Shown here in pieces: positions 23,257 to 32,507 of a stretch of DNA of 64,000 nt (its first letter is position 1; every line of letters begins with the position of its first letter). Origin of the DNA: Halomonas piscis (GTDB lineage Bacteria; Pseudomonadota; Gammaproteobacteria; Pseudomonadales; Halomonadaceae); NCBI RefSeq assembly GCF_031886125.1, contig NZ_CP119391.1, positions 2,356,001-2,420,000 of the forward strand, written 5' to 3'. A program made the translations under genes and the position numbers. The notes below the pieces were generated by a model. It had not been told where the DNA came from. It made no database searches and saw only the letters and a program-made list of their open reading frames with translations.

Positions 23257-25290
23257 TCAGTGCAGCGTTTGCCGGTCCCCCGGCAGCGTATCGATATGCA
23301 GCGGGGCAAAGTGGCGCGGCCGGCTGCCGGGAAAATCCAGGCTGGCCCAGGCCCCTCCCAGCACCGGCGCGCCGCAGCGCCAGGTGACTAGAGCTTGACG
23401 CAGCCCGGCCAGGAAGCTTTCGCGCTCGCCGGTCTCCCCCATGAAAAAGGAAAAGCCGGTGTACAGGCCTTCGGCGTACTCCTGCCAGCCGCCGTAGTGA
23501 TTTTCGGCCAGCGCATAGGCGCGCTCGAGAAACCCCGCCAGCTGCGCCTGATCGAGCCAGCCAAGTTCGCGTCCGGCAATGGCCAGATCTACCGCCTGGG
23601 CAATGTCCCAGGCGGCCATATCGCGCTCGTTGCAGCCGTCCTCGTTGTCGCGCACGCGCTCCAGACGCAGCCGGTGGTTGCGCTCCTCGACGTCGCTGTC
23701 GCCGGTTTGCAAGACGGCGATTTCATCGTCCAGCCGCGCTCGGTTGAGCGTGTACGGCGCATAGTTGATCTGGTATTCCTGACGGTCGCCGGCTTCCAGC
23801 AGGGTATCGACAAAGCCGCGCAGCTCCTCTGCCTCGTGCAGCTGGTAATGCTCTTCCACCCAGGTGCGGATGGACTCGCGCTCACGCCGGCTTTCCGGCT
23901 CCGGCTGGCGCCAGGCGATGCTGTTCAGCGGCCCCACCAGCGCCATCGCGGTAAAGTGGCGAAGCGAAGGCCGCTCGTCGGGCTCCTGCCAGGCGCCGGG
24001 CTGCCAGTCGACCCAGTGAAAGATGCTTCCCGGATCGTTCAGATGCCAGGCAATATCGTGCTCAAGCCCGGCCTGGTCGGGCTCGGGCAGGCAACGCTCC
24101 CAGGCAAGCCAGGCCGCCAGCAGCCGGGTCGGGGTGGCGTAAAAATGGCACAGGCAGTTTTTCAGCGACTCCCCCAGCGCCAGCAGCGCCGCGTCATCGA
24201 AACCCCGACTGTCCATGGCCATATGCAGATAAAAGGCGAATTTCTCCGCCATGTGCACGGTAGCCGCATGGCGGCTGGCCTGGCTCAGCCGGCCGCGCTC
24301 GGCCAGCGCTTCCCGCGATGGCCGGCCAAACGGCGTACGCGAAGGCGCGTGGAGACCGTGGACGGCGTCCGCCGCCATCTGATTGAGGTGATGCGCCTGC
24401 GCCGGGAGCCAGTAGCGCTTGAGCGCTCCTGCTCCCTCGTCGGCATAAAGCTCCAGCACCTCCTCGAGGTAACGTTCGGCTTCTCGGCGCCGGGGTTCGG
24501 GCAGCGGCAGCCGCGGCTCGCGCTGGCGCAGCATAAGCTCGGGATCGCGCACTCCGGCAAGCGCCTGCAGCCAGTGGGCAAGCGTGGCGCGATAGCCACG
24601 CATGGCCGCGCGCGAGGCCTCTCGGCTGGCGGGCTCAAGCAGCGCTGCCAGCGTGCGCTGCCAGGGCCGGCCCGGTGCTCTGAGCGCCGCCGGGGGCTGA
24701 ATCGCCGGGTCCAGCTCCCGGCAGTCGGCGCCGCAGAACAGGCTGAGCCCGCGCAGGTACGCCTGGAGCAACGACTGCCAGTCGTCATGGCGGGCGTGGA
24801 GCAGCTCGGCGGCGTGGCCGGCAAAGTGCCCGGCTTCGGCCTCGCTCAGATAGCCGCAGCAGGCGCCGGCCCAGGCCAGCTCCGCCAGGCGCAGCCAGTC
24901 CCACGCCGCCCATTCGAGAGGCTCGCCCGCGGCTACCCAGTCGGGCAGTAGTGCGGCATGGGGCGCGTCTTCCACCGACGTTTGCTGCTGCCATTCAAGG
25001 CGTTTGGGCACGCTCATGGCCTTGAGCCCGGCGGCATCGATATCCCAGCGCTGGCGCTCGCCTTGGGCGGCAAGCCACAGCATGACGTCCACCAACGCTT
25101 CTCGAGCATGAATCTGCCATGCCTGGGCCAGCCAGAGGCCGGGGTCGGGCCAGCGGCCCTCGGGCGTGGGGCAGGCAATGCCCAGGTGCCAAAGGTCTTC
25201 GCCTGTGGCGGCGGACAGCGGGCAGGACCGGGAGTTTGCCGTGCAAAGTTCCAGCTGTTGCCCCCACCAGGCATGTAACGCGTCGAGCAA
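23257..25290 (-). CDS. Large protein with two DUF1266-like domains
   Basis: A 677-residue predicted soluble protein of unknown function. Two regions look alike and like DUF1266 (E. coli YbeR/YbeU family). The first is around residues 50-195, with EWAAWDWLRLAELAWAGACCGYLSEAEAGHF and a WQSLLQAYLRGLSLF end. The second is around 460-645, with MAAWDIAQAVDLAIAGRELGWLDQAQLAGF and WQEYAEGLYTGFSFFMG. Both share AWD..., a Gly-Tyr/Trp-Leu turn and a final Trp-rich helix. The middle part has no motif I recognise. It has no signal peptide or membrane helix. The next gene downstream is the NlpC/P60 lipoprotein (154-bp gap). Confidence 0.8.
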   Translation of the reverse strand: MLDALHAWWGQQLELCTANSRSCPLSAATGEDLWHLGIACPTPEGRWPDPGLWLAQAWQIHAREALVDVMLWLAAQGERQRWDIDAAGLKAMSVPKRLEWQQQTSVEDAPHAALLPDWVAAGEPLEWAAWDWLRLAELAWAGACCGYLSEAEAGHFAGHAAELLHARHDDWQSLLQAYLRGLSLFCGADCRELDPAIQPPAALRAPGRPWQRTLAALLEPASREASRAAMRGYRATLAHWLQALAGVRDPELMLRQREPRLPLPEPRRREAERYLEEVLELYADEGAGALKRYWLPAQAHHLNQMAADAVHGLHAPSRTPFGRPSREALAERGRLSQASRHAATVHMAEKFAFYLHMAMDSRGFDDAALLALGESLKNCLCHFYATPTRLLAAWLAWERCLPEPDQAGLEHDIAWHLNDPGSIFHWVDWQPGAWQEPDERPSLRHFTAMALVGPLNSIAWRQPEPESRRERESIRTWVEEHYQLHEAEELRGFVDTLLEAGDRQEYQINYAPYTLNRARLDDEIAVLQTGDSDVEERNHRLRLERVRDNEDGCNERDMAAWDIAQAVDLAIAGRELGWLDQAQLAGFLERAYALAENHYGGWQEYAEGLYTGFSFFMGETGERESFLAGLRQALVTWRCGAPVLGGAWASLDFPGSRPRHFAPLHIDTLPGDRQTLH

Positions 25291-25404
25291 AGGAATCCCC
25301 TATCAAGCACCACGGCCCGCCAGAGCGGCCGGCACAAAGGCGCCTAGTGTAACGGGGTGCGTACGGTAACGGAAAGCGTGATCACTCCGCGAGAGCCCAA
25401 ACGC

Positions 25405-25431
25405 CATCGCCCGGCGGGGTGCCGGGCGATG
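25405..25431. repeat. Perfect hairpin downstream of the glsB-like gene
   Basis: CATCGCCCGGC (25405-25415), loop GGGGT, GCCGGGCGATG (25421-25431): an 11-bp perfect stem. Only three Ts follow on the minus strand (after a GCG), so it may be a weak terminator or an mRNA-stabilising structure for the gene at 25473. Confidence 0.6.
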
Positions 25432-25472
25432 AACGGGCCTGAGCCCGGAAGGGTGAACAGGGCCAGCGGGCG

Positions 25473-25709
25473 CTATCGCACCTTGCTCACCACCCACAGC
25501 AGTACGGCCGACCCCACCACGGCGGTGACCAGCGAACCGATGAAGCCGCCGGCAGAAAGCCCCAGCAGGCTGAACAGAAAACCACCGATGATCGCGCCGA
25601 CAATGCCCACGCCGATATTCCCCAGAATACCGAAGCCGCCGCCGCGCATCAGATTACCCGCAATCCAGCCGGCAAGACCGCCAATGATCAACCACGCTAT
25701 AAAGCCCAT
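25473..25709 (-). CDS. GlsB/YeaQ/YmgE family stress-associated membrane protein
   Basis: A 78-residue, very hydrophobic, glycine-rich protein with three membrane segments: MGFIAWLIIGGLAGWIAGNL, LGNIGVGIVGAIIGGFLFSL and FIGSLVTAVVGSAVLLWVV. This matches the transglycosylase-associated (YeaQ/YmgE/GlsB) family, linked to general stress in several bacteria. The ATG at 25709 has AGGAGAG upstream; an earlier in-frame start at 25802 would put a non-conserved leader before the first helix and is rejected. It is a single-gene unit. Confidence 0.9.
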   Translation of the reverse strand: MGFIAWLIIGGLAGWIAGNLMRGGGFGILGNIGVGIVGAIIGGFLFSLLGLSAGGFIGSLVTAVVGSAVLLWVVSKVR

Positions 25710-25816
25710 GGACGTCTCTCCTTTTGTCGTTATCGACAGAGTGCTAGTGAACGCTACAGGGAACGCGAAAGCGTGAACAGTGTAGCCCGCTTGTCTTAGC
25801 ATAGCAGACGACTTAA

Positions 25817-25910
25817 GGTGCCTTGCATGCGCTCACCGATCAATGCCCCGCGTCGCCATACGAGCCTCATGCACGCTATTTCCGCAATTCTTTTCTCCAT
25901 GCAAGGCACC
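25817..25910. repeat. 13-bp perfect inverted repeat with 68-bp spacer
   Basis: GGTGCCTTGCATG (25817-25829) and CATGCAAGGCACC (25898-25910) frame a 68-bp non-coding spacer in the gap between the divergent glsB-like and mutarotase genes. It could be a paired operator site, a long hairpin or a tiny non-autonomous element. No other copy was noticed in the window. Confidence 0.6.
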
Positions 25911-25945
25911 CGGCACCCACTTAACGACGATCATCAGGACGCTTC

Positions 25946-26833
25946 ATGATCCCCGATTCGCTTCAAGAGCGGCTTGACGCCACCGACGACCAGCAGACCC
26001 TGACCTGGGAAGGACGCGAGCTGGTGCTGTTCAACCAGCCCTGGGGGCAGCTGGCCGTGGCGCTGACCGGCGCCCAGGTAGTGCACTTTCAGCCGGCGGG
26101 CGACGCTCCCTGGCTGTGGCTTACGCCCACGCCGGCGGCGCCGCCGGCGACGCTGCGCGGCGGCATTCCGCTGTGCTGGCCGTGGTTCGGCGACGAGCGC
26201 TACGCCGATGACAGCCCCAATCGCCAGGGCCCCTTTCACGGCACGGCGCGGCTGGCGCCCTGGCGCCTGGAGGGCGTCGACGAGCACGAAGAGGGCATCG
26301 AAGTGCACCTCTCGCCGGAAGAGCGCCTGCACGGCCGGCTAACCGCCCGAGTCGTGATCCAGGCCAATGCCCGCCGCCTTCACGTCGAACTGATCAGCGA
26401 AAACATCGGCGACGCGCCGGTCAAGATCAGCGCCGCCCTGCACACCTATCTGGCCGTCGACGATGCCTTTGCCTGCCGCCTCGAGGGCCTGGCCGGCGCC
26501 CGCTACCTGGACAAGCGCCAGGGCTTCGCCGAAGCCGAGCAGCAGGGCACCCTGGCCCCGAACGGCGCCGTTGACCGCATCTACCACAGCAACGCCGCGG
26601 TAAGCGTCGATGACGGCAGGCGCACGCTGCGCGTGGCCAAGGATCAGAGCGACTCCACCGTGGTCTGGCACCCCGGAGAAACGCCGCCCGAGGATACCTC
26701 TCCCGCCGCCGCACGAGGGTTTCTCTGCGTGGAGGCGGCCAACACCCGGCTGGACCCGGTGTGGCTGGTGCCCGGTGCCCAGCACCTGCTGGGGACCACC
26801 CTCACACGCCCGTCAACGGAGGGTGCGGCATGA
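25946..26833 (+). CDS. D-hexose-6-phosphate mutarotase (YeaD-like)
   Basis: Aldose-1-epimerase superfamily enzyme that interconverts anomers of hexose 6-phosphates. The 295-residue product has the YeaD-type signature RGGIPLCWPWFGD, GPFHGTARLAPW (catalytic His), ISAALHTYLAVDD and the late GFLCVEAANT region holding the catalytic Glu. Length matches the family. It heads an apparent operon: the stop overlaps the next ATG (ATGA), followed by ycjX and ycjF. No partner pathway gene for sugar phosphate is nearby. Confidence 0.9.
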   Translation: MIPDSLQERLDATDDQQTLTWEGRELVLFNQPWGQLAVALTGAQVVHFQPAGDAPWLWLTPTPAAPPATLRGGIPLCWPWFGDERYADDSPNRQGPFHGTARLAPWRLEGVDEHEEGIEVHLSPEERLHGRLTARVVIQANARRLHVELISENIGDAPVKISAALHTYLAVDDAFACRLEGLAGARYLDKRQGFAEAEQQGTLAPNGAVDRIYHSNAAVSVDDGRRTLRVAKDQSDSTVVWHPGETPPEDTSPAAARGFLCVEAANTRLDPVWLVPGAQHLLGTTLTRPSTEGAA

Positions 26834-27027
26834 ATCTTTCGCTGTGGATCGACGCCTTTTCCATGGTGTTCAACATCATCGGCATGGTGCTCGGCGTCGG
26901 CGGGCTGCTGATCGCCCAGCGCTCGGCTCGGCGCTGGCCGGGCTACAGCATGACCGCGCTGGGCTTTTTGATCGCCACCCTGCCGCTCTGGTATCAGTTC
27001 CTTACCACGCTGGCGGGCACGGAATAG
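26830..27027 (+). CDS. Small two-helix membrane protein, unknown
   Basis: A 65-residue hydrophobic protein I cannot name. Two membrane helices are visible (WIDAFSMVFNIIGMVLGVGG and ALGFLIATLPLWYQFLTTLA), joined by a basic loop, QRSARRWPGYS. It starts on the ATG that overlaps the mutarotase stop (ATGA), with GGAGGGTG upstream in the mutarotase 3' end, and ends five bases before ycjX. The tight packing indicates a translated gene with a role tied to this operon, but no function is evident. Confidence 0.7.
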   Translation: MNLSLWIDAFSMVFNIIGMVLGVGGLLIAQRSARRWPGYSMTALGFLIATLPLWYQFLTTLAGTE

Positions 27028-27032
27028 CGCCC

Positions 27033-28430
27033 ATGGCCGCCTTACACGACACCCTGGGCCGGGAGCTTGGCAATCTGCTGGAGCGCGGCCGCGATCGCCA
27101 GCTGCGCCTGGCCGTCACCGGCCTTTCCCAGGCGGGCAAAACGGCCTTTCTGACCTCGCTGGTCAATCAGCTCCGCCATGCCGGCGTGGAAGCTCGGCTG
27201 GACCTGCTGCCCGCCGCCCGGGACGGCCGGCTGCTGGGCGCTCGGCGCCTTAACCAGCCGGATCTGGGCGTGCCGCGCTTCCCCTACGACCCGGCCATGC
27301 AGGCGCTGAGGGACACACCGCCGCGCTGGCCCGACCCGACCCGGGGCATCAGCGAGCTGCGCCTTGAGCTGCGCTACCGCCCGGCACGCAGCGGCTGGCT
27401 GCGCGGGGCCGCCTCTCACCTGACGCTGGATCTTTTCGACTACCCCGGCGAATGGCTGCTGGACCTGCCGCTGCTGGATCAGGACTACTATCAGTGGTGC
27501 CAGACGCGCCCCTTTGATCAGGGCGAGCAGCGCCGTGAGGTATTCGCCGAGTGGCTTGCCGCCGCCGAAGCGCTCGACCCCGCCGCCGAGGCCGACGAAG
27601 CGGTGCTCGCCGAGCTGGCCGAGGCCTACGCCCAGGGGCTGCGGCGGGCCAAGCAGCTAGGCTTTTCGCAGCTGCAGCCGGGGCGGTTTCTGCTCCCCGG
27701 CGAGCTCGAGGGCGCGCCGGTGCTGCAGTTCTTTCCCCTGCCCCACCTCAGCAAGCCCCGGGAGGAGCTCGAGGCCCTTCCCGACTCAAGCGTTTACGCG
27801 ACGCTTGCCACGCGTTTTCGCTACTATCAGAAACAGGTGGTGCAGCCCTTCTACCGCGAGCACTTTCGCCGCTTTGATCGCCAGATCGTGCTGGTCGACG
27901 TGCTGGGCGCCCTGAACGCCGGGCCGGAGCGTTTCGAAGACCTGTCCCGGGCGCTTGGCGAGCTTATGCAAAGCTTCAGCTACGGCAAGCGCAGCCTGCT
28001 GCGCCGGCTGTTTACCCCGCGCATCGACCGGCTTGCCATCGCCGCCACCAAGGCCGACCACGTCACCCCCGACCAGCACGACAACCTCGTGACGCTGCTC
28101 AATTCCCTGCTCAAGGAGCCGCTCAAGGACCTGCGCTTTGCCGACGTGCCGGTCAAGGCGCTGTCGCTGGCCGCTATCCGCACGACTTGGCCGCGCGAGG
28201 TCAATCAGGGCAAGACGCGCCTGCCGGCGCTGCGCGGCACCACCCTGGAAGGGGAAGACGTGCTCGTGTATCCCGGCGACGTGCCCGCTGCGCTTCCGGA
28301 CGCTGCCTTCTGGCAGCGCCAGGGCTTCGACTTTCCGCGCTTCCGCCCGATGCCCGAGGTGTCCGGCGCGCTGCCGCATATCCGCATGGACGCCGCCATT
28401 GACTGGCTGATCGGAGACAAGCTGACATGA
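27033..28430 (+). CDS. ycjX: YcjX family P-loop protein
   Basis: A 465-residue predicted nucleotide-binding protein, exactly the E. coli YcjX length. The Walker A motif is TGLSQAGKTAFLT near residue 30, and LTLDLFDYPGEWLLDLPLL has the look of a switch/Walker B region. A later NKxD-like element is AIAATKADHVTP. The family is DUF463, a dynamin/GTPase-like fold that is stress-induced in enterics, with no established role. The ATG at 27033 lies five bases after the previous stop and has only a weak ribosome-binding site. The stop overlaps ycjF (ATGA). Confidence 0.92.
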   Translation: MAALHDTLGRELGNLLERGRDRQLRLAVTGLSQAGKTAFLTSLVNQLRHAGVEARLDLLPAARDGRLLGARRLNQPDLGVPRFPYDPAMQALRDTPPRWPDPTRGISELRLELRYRPARSGWLRGAASHLTLDLFDYPGEWLLDLPLLDQDYYQWCQTRPFDQGEQRREVFAEWLAAAEALDPAAEADEAVLAELAEAYAQGLRRAKQLGFSQLQPGRFLLPGELEGAPVLQFFPLPHLSKPREELEALPDSSVYATLATRFRYYQKQVVQPFYREHFRRFDRQIVLVDVLGALNAGPERFEDLSRALGELMQSFSYGKRSLLRRLFTPRIDRLAIAATKADHVTPDQHDNLVTLLNSLLKEPLKDLRFADVPVKALSLAAIRTTWPREVNQGKTRLPALRGTTLEGEDVLVYPGDVPAALPDAAFWQRQGFDFPRFRPMPEVSGALPHIRMDAAIDWLIGDKLT

Positions 28431-29485
28431 CCTCGCCCAGACCGCGCCGGCACTTTACCCTTGACGACGGCAGCGCCGTTAAACCGCAGACGCACCACGA
28501 CGAAACGCTGCGCGGCACCTACCGCTTTGACGACGCCGCCCGGGAGCAGCCTCTGGAAGACGACGCGGCCAGCCGCGACGCTCTGCCCGAACAAAGCCTC
28601 GGCGCGCCGCGCAAGCGCCGCTGGGGGCTGCTGTTTACCCTGGCCGGCTGCGCCGCGCTGGGCACCGCCGAGTTTGTCACCGGCCTGCCCGACGCCCTTA
28701 CCGGCGCCCGCTGGCTGGACGCCGCCTGGCGGCTTTTCGGCCTCGGCGTCATCGGCATTGGCAGCGCCGCCGCGCTGCGCGAACTGGTGCGCCTGCGCCG
28801 GCTCAAGCGCCACGACAAGCTGCGAGCCGCGCTGGCCGAGCTGCCGGGCCGCTCGCCGCGCCAGGCCCGCGGCCTTGCCGACCGGCTGCAGACCCAGCTC
28901 GGGCTCAGCGGCGACGATCCGCACTGGGCGGCGTTCGCCGCAGCCCGGGAGCCCCACCACAGCGGCGAGGAGACGCTGGCGCTGCTCGACCACCACCTGC
29001 TTGCCCCCCGGGACCGCGAGGCACGCCGGCTGATTTCGCGCATGTGCGGAGAAACCGCGGTGATGGTCGCCGTGAGCCCCCTGACGCTGGTCGACATGGC
29101 GCTGGTCGCCTGGCGTAACCTGGCCATGGTCGACCGCCTGTGCCGGCTTTACGGTCTGGAGCTTGGCTACGCCAGCCGCCTGCGGCTGTTCAGGACCGTG
29201 CTTCACAACATGGCCTTTGCCGGCGCCAGCGAGCTTGCCACCGACGCCGGCATGGACATGCTGTCGCTTGACGTCACCGGCCGGCTCTCGACCCGCGCCG
29301 GCCAGGGCCTGGCCGTGGGGCTATTGAGCGCCAGGCTCGGGCTGCGTGCCCTGCGCCTGTGCCGGCCGCTGGCCTTTGCCCCGGGGCAGCAGCCTACCCT
29401 TGGCGATTTACGCCGGGACCTGTGGCTCCAGCTGCGCCGACTGGACAAAAGTCCCCGGCAAGAGGACGCGGCGCGGACGCCGTGA
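28427..29485 (+). CDS. ycjF: YcjF family (TIGR01620) inner-membrane protein
   Basis: The 352-residue partner of YcjX, found next to it in most gammaproteobacteria. The N-terminal 65 residues are polar, followed by two membrane segments (WGLLFTLAGCAALGTAEFVT and WRLFGLGVIGIGSAAAL), then a cytoplasmic helical region with LKRHDKLRAALAELP, and a conserved C-terminal part, SPLTLVDMALVAWRNLAMVD and LGYASRLRLF. Its function is unknown; it may anchor YcjX at the membrane. The start overlaps the ycjX stop by four bases. tyrR, which follows in E. coli, is replaced here by rnb. Confidence 0.92.
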   Translation: MTSPRPRRHFTLDDGSAVKPQTHHDETLRGTYRFDDAAREQPLEDDAASRDALPEQSLGAPRKRRWGLLFTLAGCAALGTAEFVTGLPDALTGARWLDAAWRLFGLGVIGIGSAAALRELVRLRRLKRHDKLRAALAELPGRSPRQARGLADRLQTQLGLSGDDPHWAAFAAAREPHHSGEETLALLDHHLLAPRDREARRLISRMCGETAVMVAVSPLTLVDMALVAWRNLAMVDRLCRLYGLELGYASRLRLFRTVLHNMAFAGASELATDAGMDMLSLDVTGRLSTRAGQGLAVGLLSARLGLRALRLCRPLAFAPGQQPTLGDLRRDLWLQLRRLDKSPRQEDAARTP

Positions 29486-29547
29486 TTGGCGCCATCGCCC
29501 GGAATCCGTATAGTGGCAGCCCATCCTCGCCAAACCGATTGAGCCTC

Positions 29548-31488
29548 ATGTTGCAGAACAACTCCATGCTTGCCCAGCTCAAGCAGCAGATTCGTGACAC
29601 CACGCCGCGCGCCGAAGGTGTCATCAAAGGCACCGACCGCGGCTTCGGCTTTCTGGAAACCGACGACGGTGAGTCCTACTTCGTCCCGCCGCCCGCCATG
29701 AAGCAGGTGATCCACGGCGACCGCGTCGAGGCCGTGATTCATGAAGACGGCGACAAGGTCTCCGTGGAGCCGGAAACGCTCATCGAACAAGGGCTCGACC
29801 GCTTCGTTGCCCGGGTGCAAAAGCGCGAAGGTCGCCTTGCGGTAGTGCCCGACCACCCCTCGATCCGCAACGTGATCAAGACGCGCGTCAAGCGCGGCCT
29901 GGACGAAGACAGCATTGCCGACGGCGACTGGGTGGTCGCCCGGCTGGTGCGCCATCCGCTGAAAAAGGACGACCGCAGCTTTTTCGCCCAGATCGACGAG
30001 CTGGTGGCCAAGAGCGACAACCCGGCCGTGCCCTGGCGCGTCACGCTTGCCCGCCACGCCCTGGAACAGGAGAGCCCCGACGCCGGAAGCGAATGGCCGC
30101 TGCACGACGAAGGCCTGGAGCGTGAAGACATCACCGCCACGCCCTTCTTCACCATCGACAGCGCCTCCACCCGGGACATGGACGACGCCCTGCACGTGGT
30201 CGAGCGCGAAGACGGCGGCTGGCGCCTGAGCGTGGCCATTGCCGACCCCACGGCCTACGTGGACGAAGAGCACGCCGCCGACAAGGAAGCTCGGGTGCGC
30301 GCCTTCACCGTCTACCTGCCGGGGCAGAACGTCACCATGCTGCCCGAGCAGCTGGCCGACGACCTGTGCTCGCTGCTCGAAGGGCAAACCCGTCCGGTGC
30401 TCGCCTGTACGCTGGACGTCAACGCCGACGGCAGCCTGGGCGACTATCGCTTCTTTGCCGCCAACGCCATGTCTCACGCCAGGCTTTCCTACGACAGCGT
30501 TTCCAACTGGATCGACGGCGAAGGCGACTGGTCGCCGGCGGACGCCATTGCCCCGCAGCTCACCGCCCTGCGCGACCTCACCGAGGCGCGCTCGCGCTGG
30601 CGCGAGGAGCACGCCCTGGTATTCAGCGGCAGCCCGGACTACGAGTTCGATCTGGACGACGCCGGCAACGTGCTGGGCATTCATGTCGAAGAGCGGCGCA
30701 TCGCCAACCGCATGATCGAAGAGTCGATGATTGCGGCCAACGCCTGCTGCGCCGACTACCTTGCCGCCCACGTCGGCCACGGCATTTTCAACGTCCACCG
30801 CGCCTTCGAGCCGGAAAAGGCCGAAGACGCCCAGGCGTTTCTCGCCGAGCAGGATATCAACATTGATACCGAGGCCCTGCTCGAACTGCCGCGCTACAAG
30901 GAGCTCAAGCGCGAGCTCGAGGGTCGCGAAGACGCCTGGCTCGACGTGCGGCTGCGCCGTTTTCAGGGCTTTACCCGGATGTCCGCCCTGCCCGGCCCGC
31001 ACTTCGGCCTGGGCCTTGCCGCCTATGCCACCTGGACCTCGCCGATTCGCAAATACGGCGACATGGTCAACCACCGCCTGATCAAACACGTGCTCAAGGG
31101 CGAGCAGGCCCCGGCCGAAGCCAGCGAAGCGCTCACCGAGCAGCTCACCGAGCGTCGCCGGCTCAACCGCATGGCCGAGCGCGACGTCAAGGACTGGCTC
31201 TACGTGCGCTACCTGACCCCGGACGCCGAAGCCCAGACGACCTTCGACGCCGAGATCATCGCCATCAACCGCGGCGGCATGCGCGTGCGCCTTGTCGACA
31301 ACGGCGCCACCGCCTTTGTCCCCGCGCCGCTGATGCACAGCGACCGGCGCCAGGTCGTCATCGATGATCAGGAAGGCCGCATCCAGATCGAAGGCGTCGA
31401 GCGCTACAAGCTCGGCGACAGCGTGCGCGTGGACCTGGTCGAAGCCCGGGAAGACACCCGCTCGCTGGTTGCCCGCCCCGCGGCGTAA
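29548..31488 (+). CDS. rnb: Exoribonuclease II
   Basis: RNase II degrades single-stranded RNA from the 3' end. The 646-residue product matches E. coli Rnb (644) along its length: cold-shock domains at the start (GVIKGTDRGFGFLETDDGES), the RNB catalytic centre TIDSASTRDMDDAL with its metal-binding Asp residues, DDLCSLLEGQTRPVLAC, YATWTSPIRKYGDMVNHR and a C-terminal S1 domain (INRGGMRVRLVDNGATAFVP). The ATG at 29548 (MLQNNSMLAQLKQQI) aligns with the E. coli start (MFQDNPLLAQLKQQL). A TATAGT lies about 40 bp upstream and may be its -10. Confidence 0.97.
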   Translation: MLQNNSMLAQLKQQIRDTTPRAEGVIKGTDRGFGFLETDDGESYFVPPPAMKQVIHGDRVEAVIHEDGDKVSVEPETLIEQGLDRFVARVQKREGRLAVVPDHPSIRNVIKTRVKRGLDEDSIADGDWVVARLVRHPLKKDDRSFFAQIDELVAKSDNPAVPWRVTLARHALEQESPDAGSEWPLHDEGLEREDITATPFFTIDSASTRDMDDALHVVEREDGGWRLSVAIADPTAYVDEEHAADKEARVRAFTVYLPGQNVTMLPEQLADDLCSLLEGQTRPVLACTLDVNADGSLGDYRFFAANAMSHARLSYDSVSNWIDGEGDWSPADAIAPQLTALRDLTEARSRWREEHALVFSGSPDYEFDLDDAGNVLGIHVEERRIANRMIEESMIAANACCADYLAAHVGHGIFNVHRAFEPEKAEDAQAFLAEQDINIDTEALLELPRYKELKRELEGREDAWLDVRLRRFQGFTRMSALPGPHFGLGLAAYATWTSPIRKYGDMVNHRLIKHVLKGEQAPAEASEALTEQLTERRRLNRMAERDVKDWLYVRYLTPDAEAQTTFDAEIIAINRGGMRVRLVDNGATAFVPAPLMHSDRRQVVIDDQEGRIQIEGVERYKLGDSVRVDLVEAREDTRSLVARPAA

Positions 31489-31570
31489 CCGGATGACGCA
31501 GTGGACGCCGGGACCTAGTGGGCAGCGGGATATCATGGGCAATGCGCTGTAGCGAGCTGCCCTGATACAG

Positions 31571-31610
31571 AAAACGCCCGGACCATTTATCATGGCCCGG
31601 GCGTTTTTTT
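31571..31610. terminator. Bidirectional terminator between rnb and sucD
   Basis: AAAACGCCCGG (31571-31581) pairs with CCGGGCGTTTT (31597-31607), with an inner CCAT/ATGG stem and seven Ts on the plus side. It lies between the convergent rnb and sucD genes and likely ends both transcripts. Confidence 0.93.
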
Positions 31611-31634
31611 ATCCCTCGCTTGCGCGTGAAGCCT

Positions 31635-32507
31635 TTACCAGCCGGTCACGGCCTTCAGCGCATCGCCGATGCCCGCCAGGGAGCGCACGGTCTTCACGCC
31701 GGCGTCTTCCAGCGCGGCAAACTTTTCATCCGCGGTGCCCTTGCCGCCGGCAATGATCGCGCCGGCGTGGCCCATACGCTTGCCGGGAGGGGCGGTCACG
31801 CCGGCAATGTAGGACACCACCGGCTTGGAGACGTTGTCCTTGATGTAGGCCGCCGCCTCTTCTTCCGCCGTGCCGCCGATCTCACCGATCATGACGATGG
31901 CTTCGGTTGCCGGGTCGTTTTCAAACAGCTCGAGCATGTCGATAAAGCTGGAGCCCGGAATCGGATCGCCGCCGATGCCCACGCAGGTGGACTGGCCAAA
32001 GCCGTGGTCGGTGGTCTGCTTGACCGCTTCGTAGGTCAGCGTGCCCGAACGCGAGATAATGCCCACGCGGCCCGGCTGGTGAATATGGCCGGGCATGATG
32101 CCGATCTTGGACTCGTCCGGCGTGATCACGCCCGGGCAGTTGGGGCCGATCAGGGTCACGCCCAGCTCGTCGCACTTCACCTTGGCCTCGAGCATGTCGA
32201 GGGTGGGGATACCTTCGGTAATGCACACGATCAGCTTGATGCCGCCGTTGGCCGCTTCGATGATCGAATCCTTGCAGAACGGCGCCGGCACGTAGATCAC
32301 GCTGGCGTCCGCGCCGGTTTGCTCAACGGCTTCCTTGACCGTGTTGAACACCGGCAGACCCAGATGCTCCTGGCCGCCCTTGCCCGGCGTGACGCCGCCG
32401 ACCATCTGGGTGCCGTAGGCGATGGCCTGCTCGGAGTGGAAGGTGCCCTGGCCGCCGGTGAATCCCTGGCAGATGACCTTGGTGTGCTTGTCGATGAGGA
32501 TACTCAT
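31635..32507 (-). CDS. sucD: Succinyl-CoA synthetase alpha subunit
   Basis: SucD with SucC interconverts succinyl-CoA and succinate with nucleotide triphosphate formation. The 290-residue product shows the CoA-binding [25 protein letters not shown], and the phosphohistidine region in the C-terminal half, [20 protein letters not shown]. The ATG shares a base with the sucC stop (TAATG), so translation is coupled. It is the last gene of the sdh-suc cluster and ends at a strong terminator. Confidence 0.98.
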   Translation of the reverse strand: MSILIDKHTKVICQGFTGGQGTFHSEQAIAYGTQMVGGVTPGKGGQEHLGLPVFNTVKEAVEQTGADASVIYVPAPFCKDSIIEAANGGIKLIVCITEGIPTLDMLEAKVKCDELGVTLIGPNCPGVITPDESKIGIMPGHIHQPGRVGIISRSGTLTYEAVKQTTDHGFGQSTCVGIGGDPIPGSSFIDMLELFENDPATEAIVMIGEIGGTAEEEAAAYIKDNVSKPVVSYIAGVTAPPGKRMGHAGAIIAGGKGTADEKFAALEDAGVKTVRSLAGIGDALKAVTGW

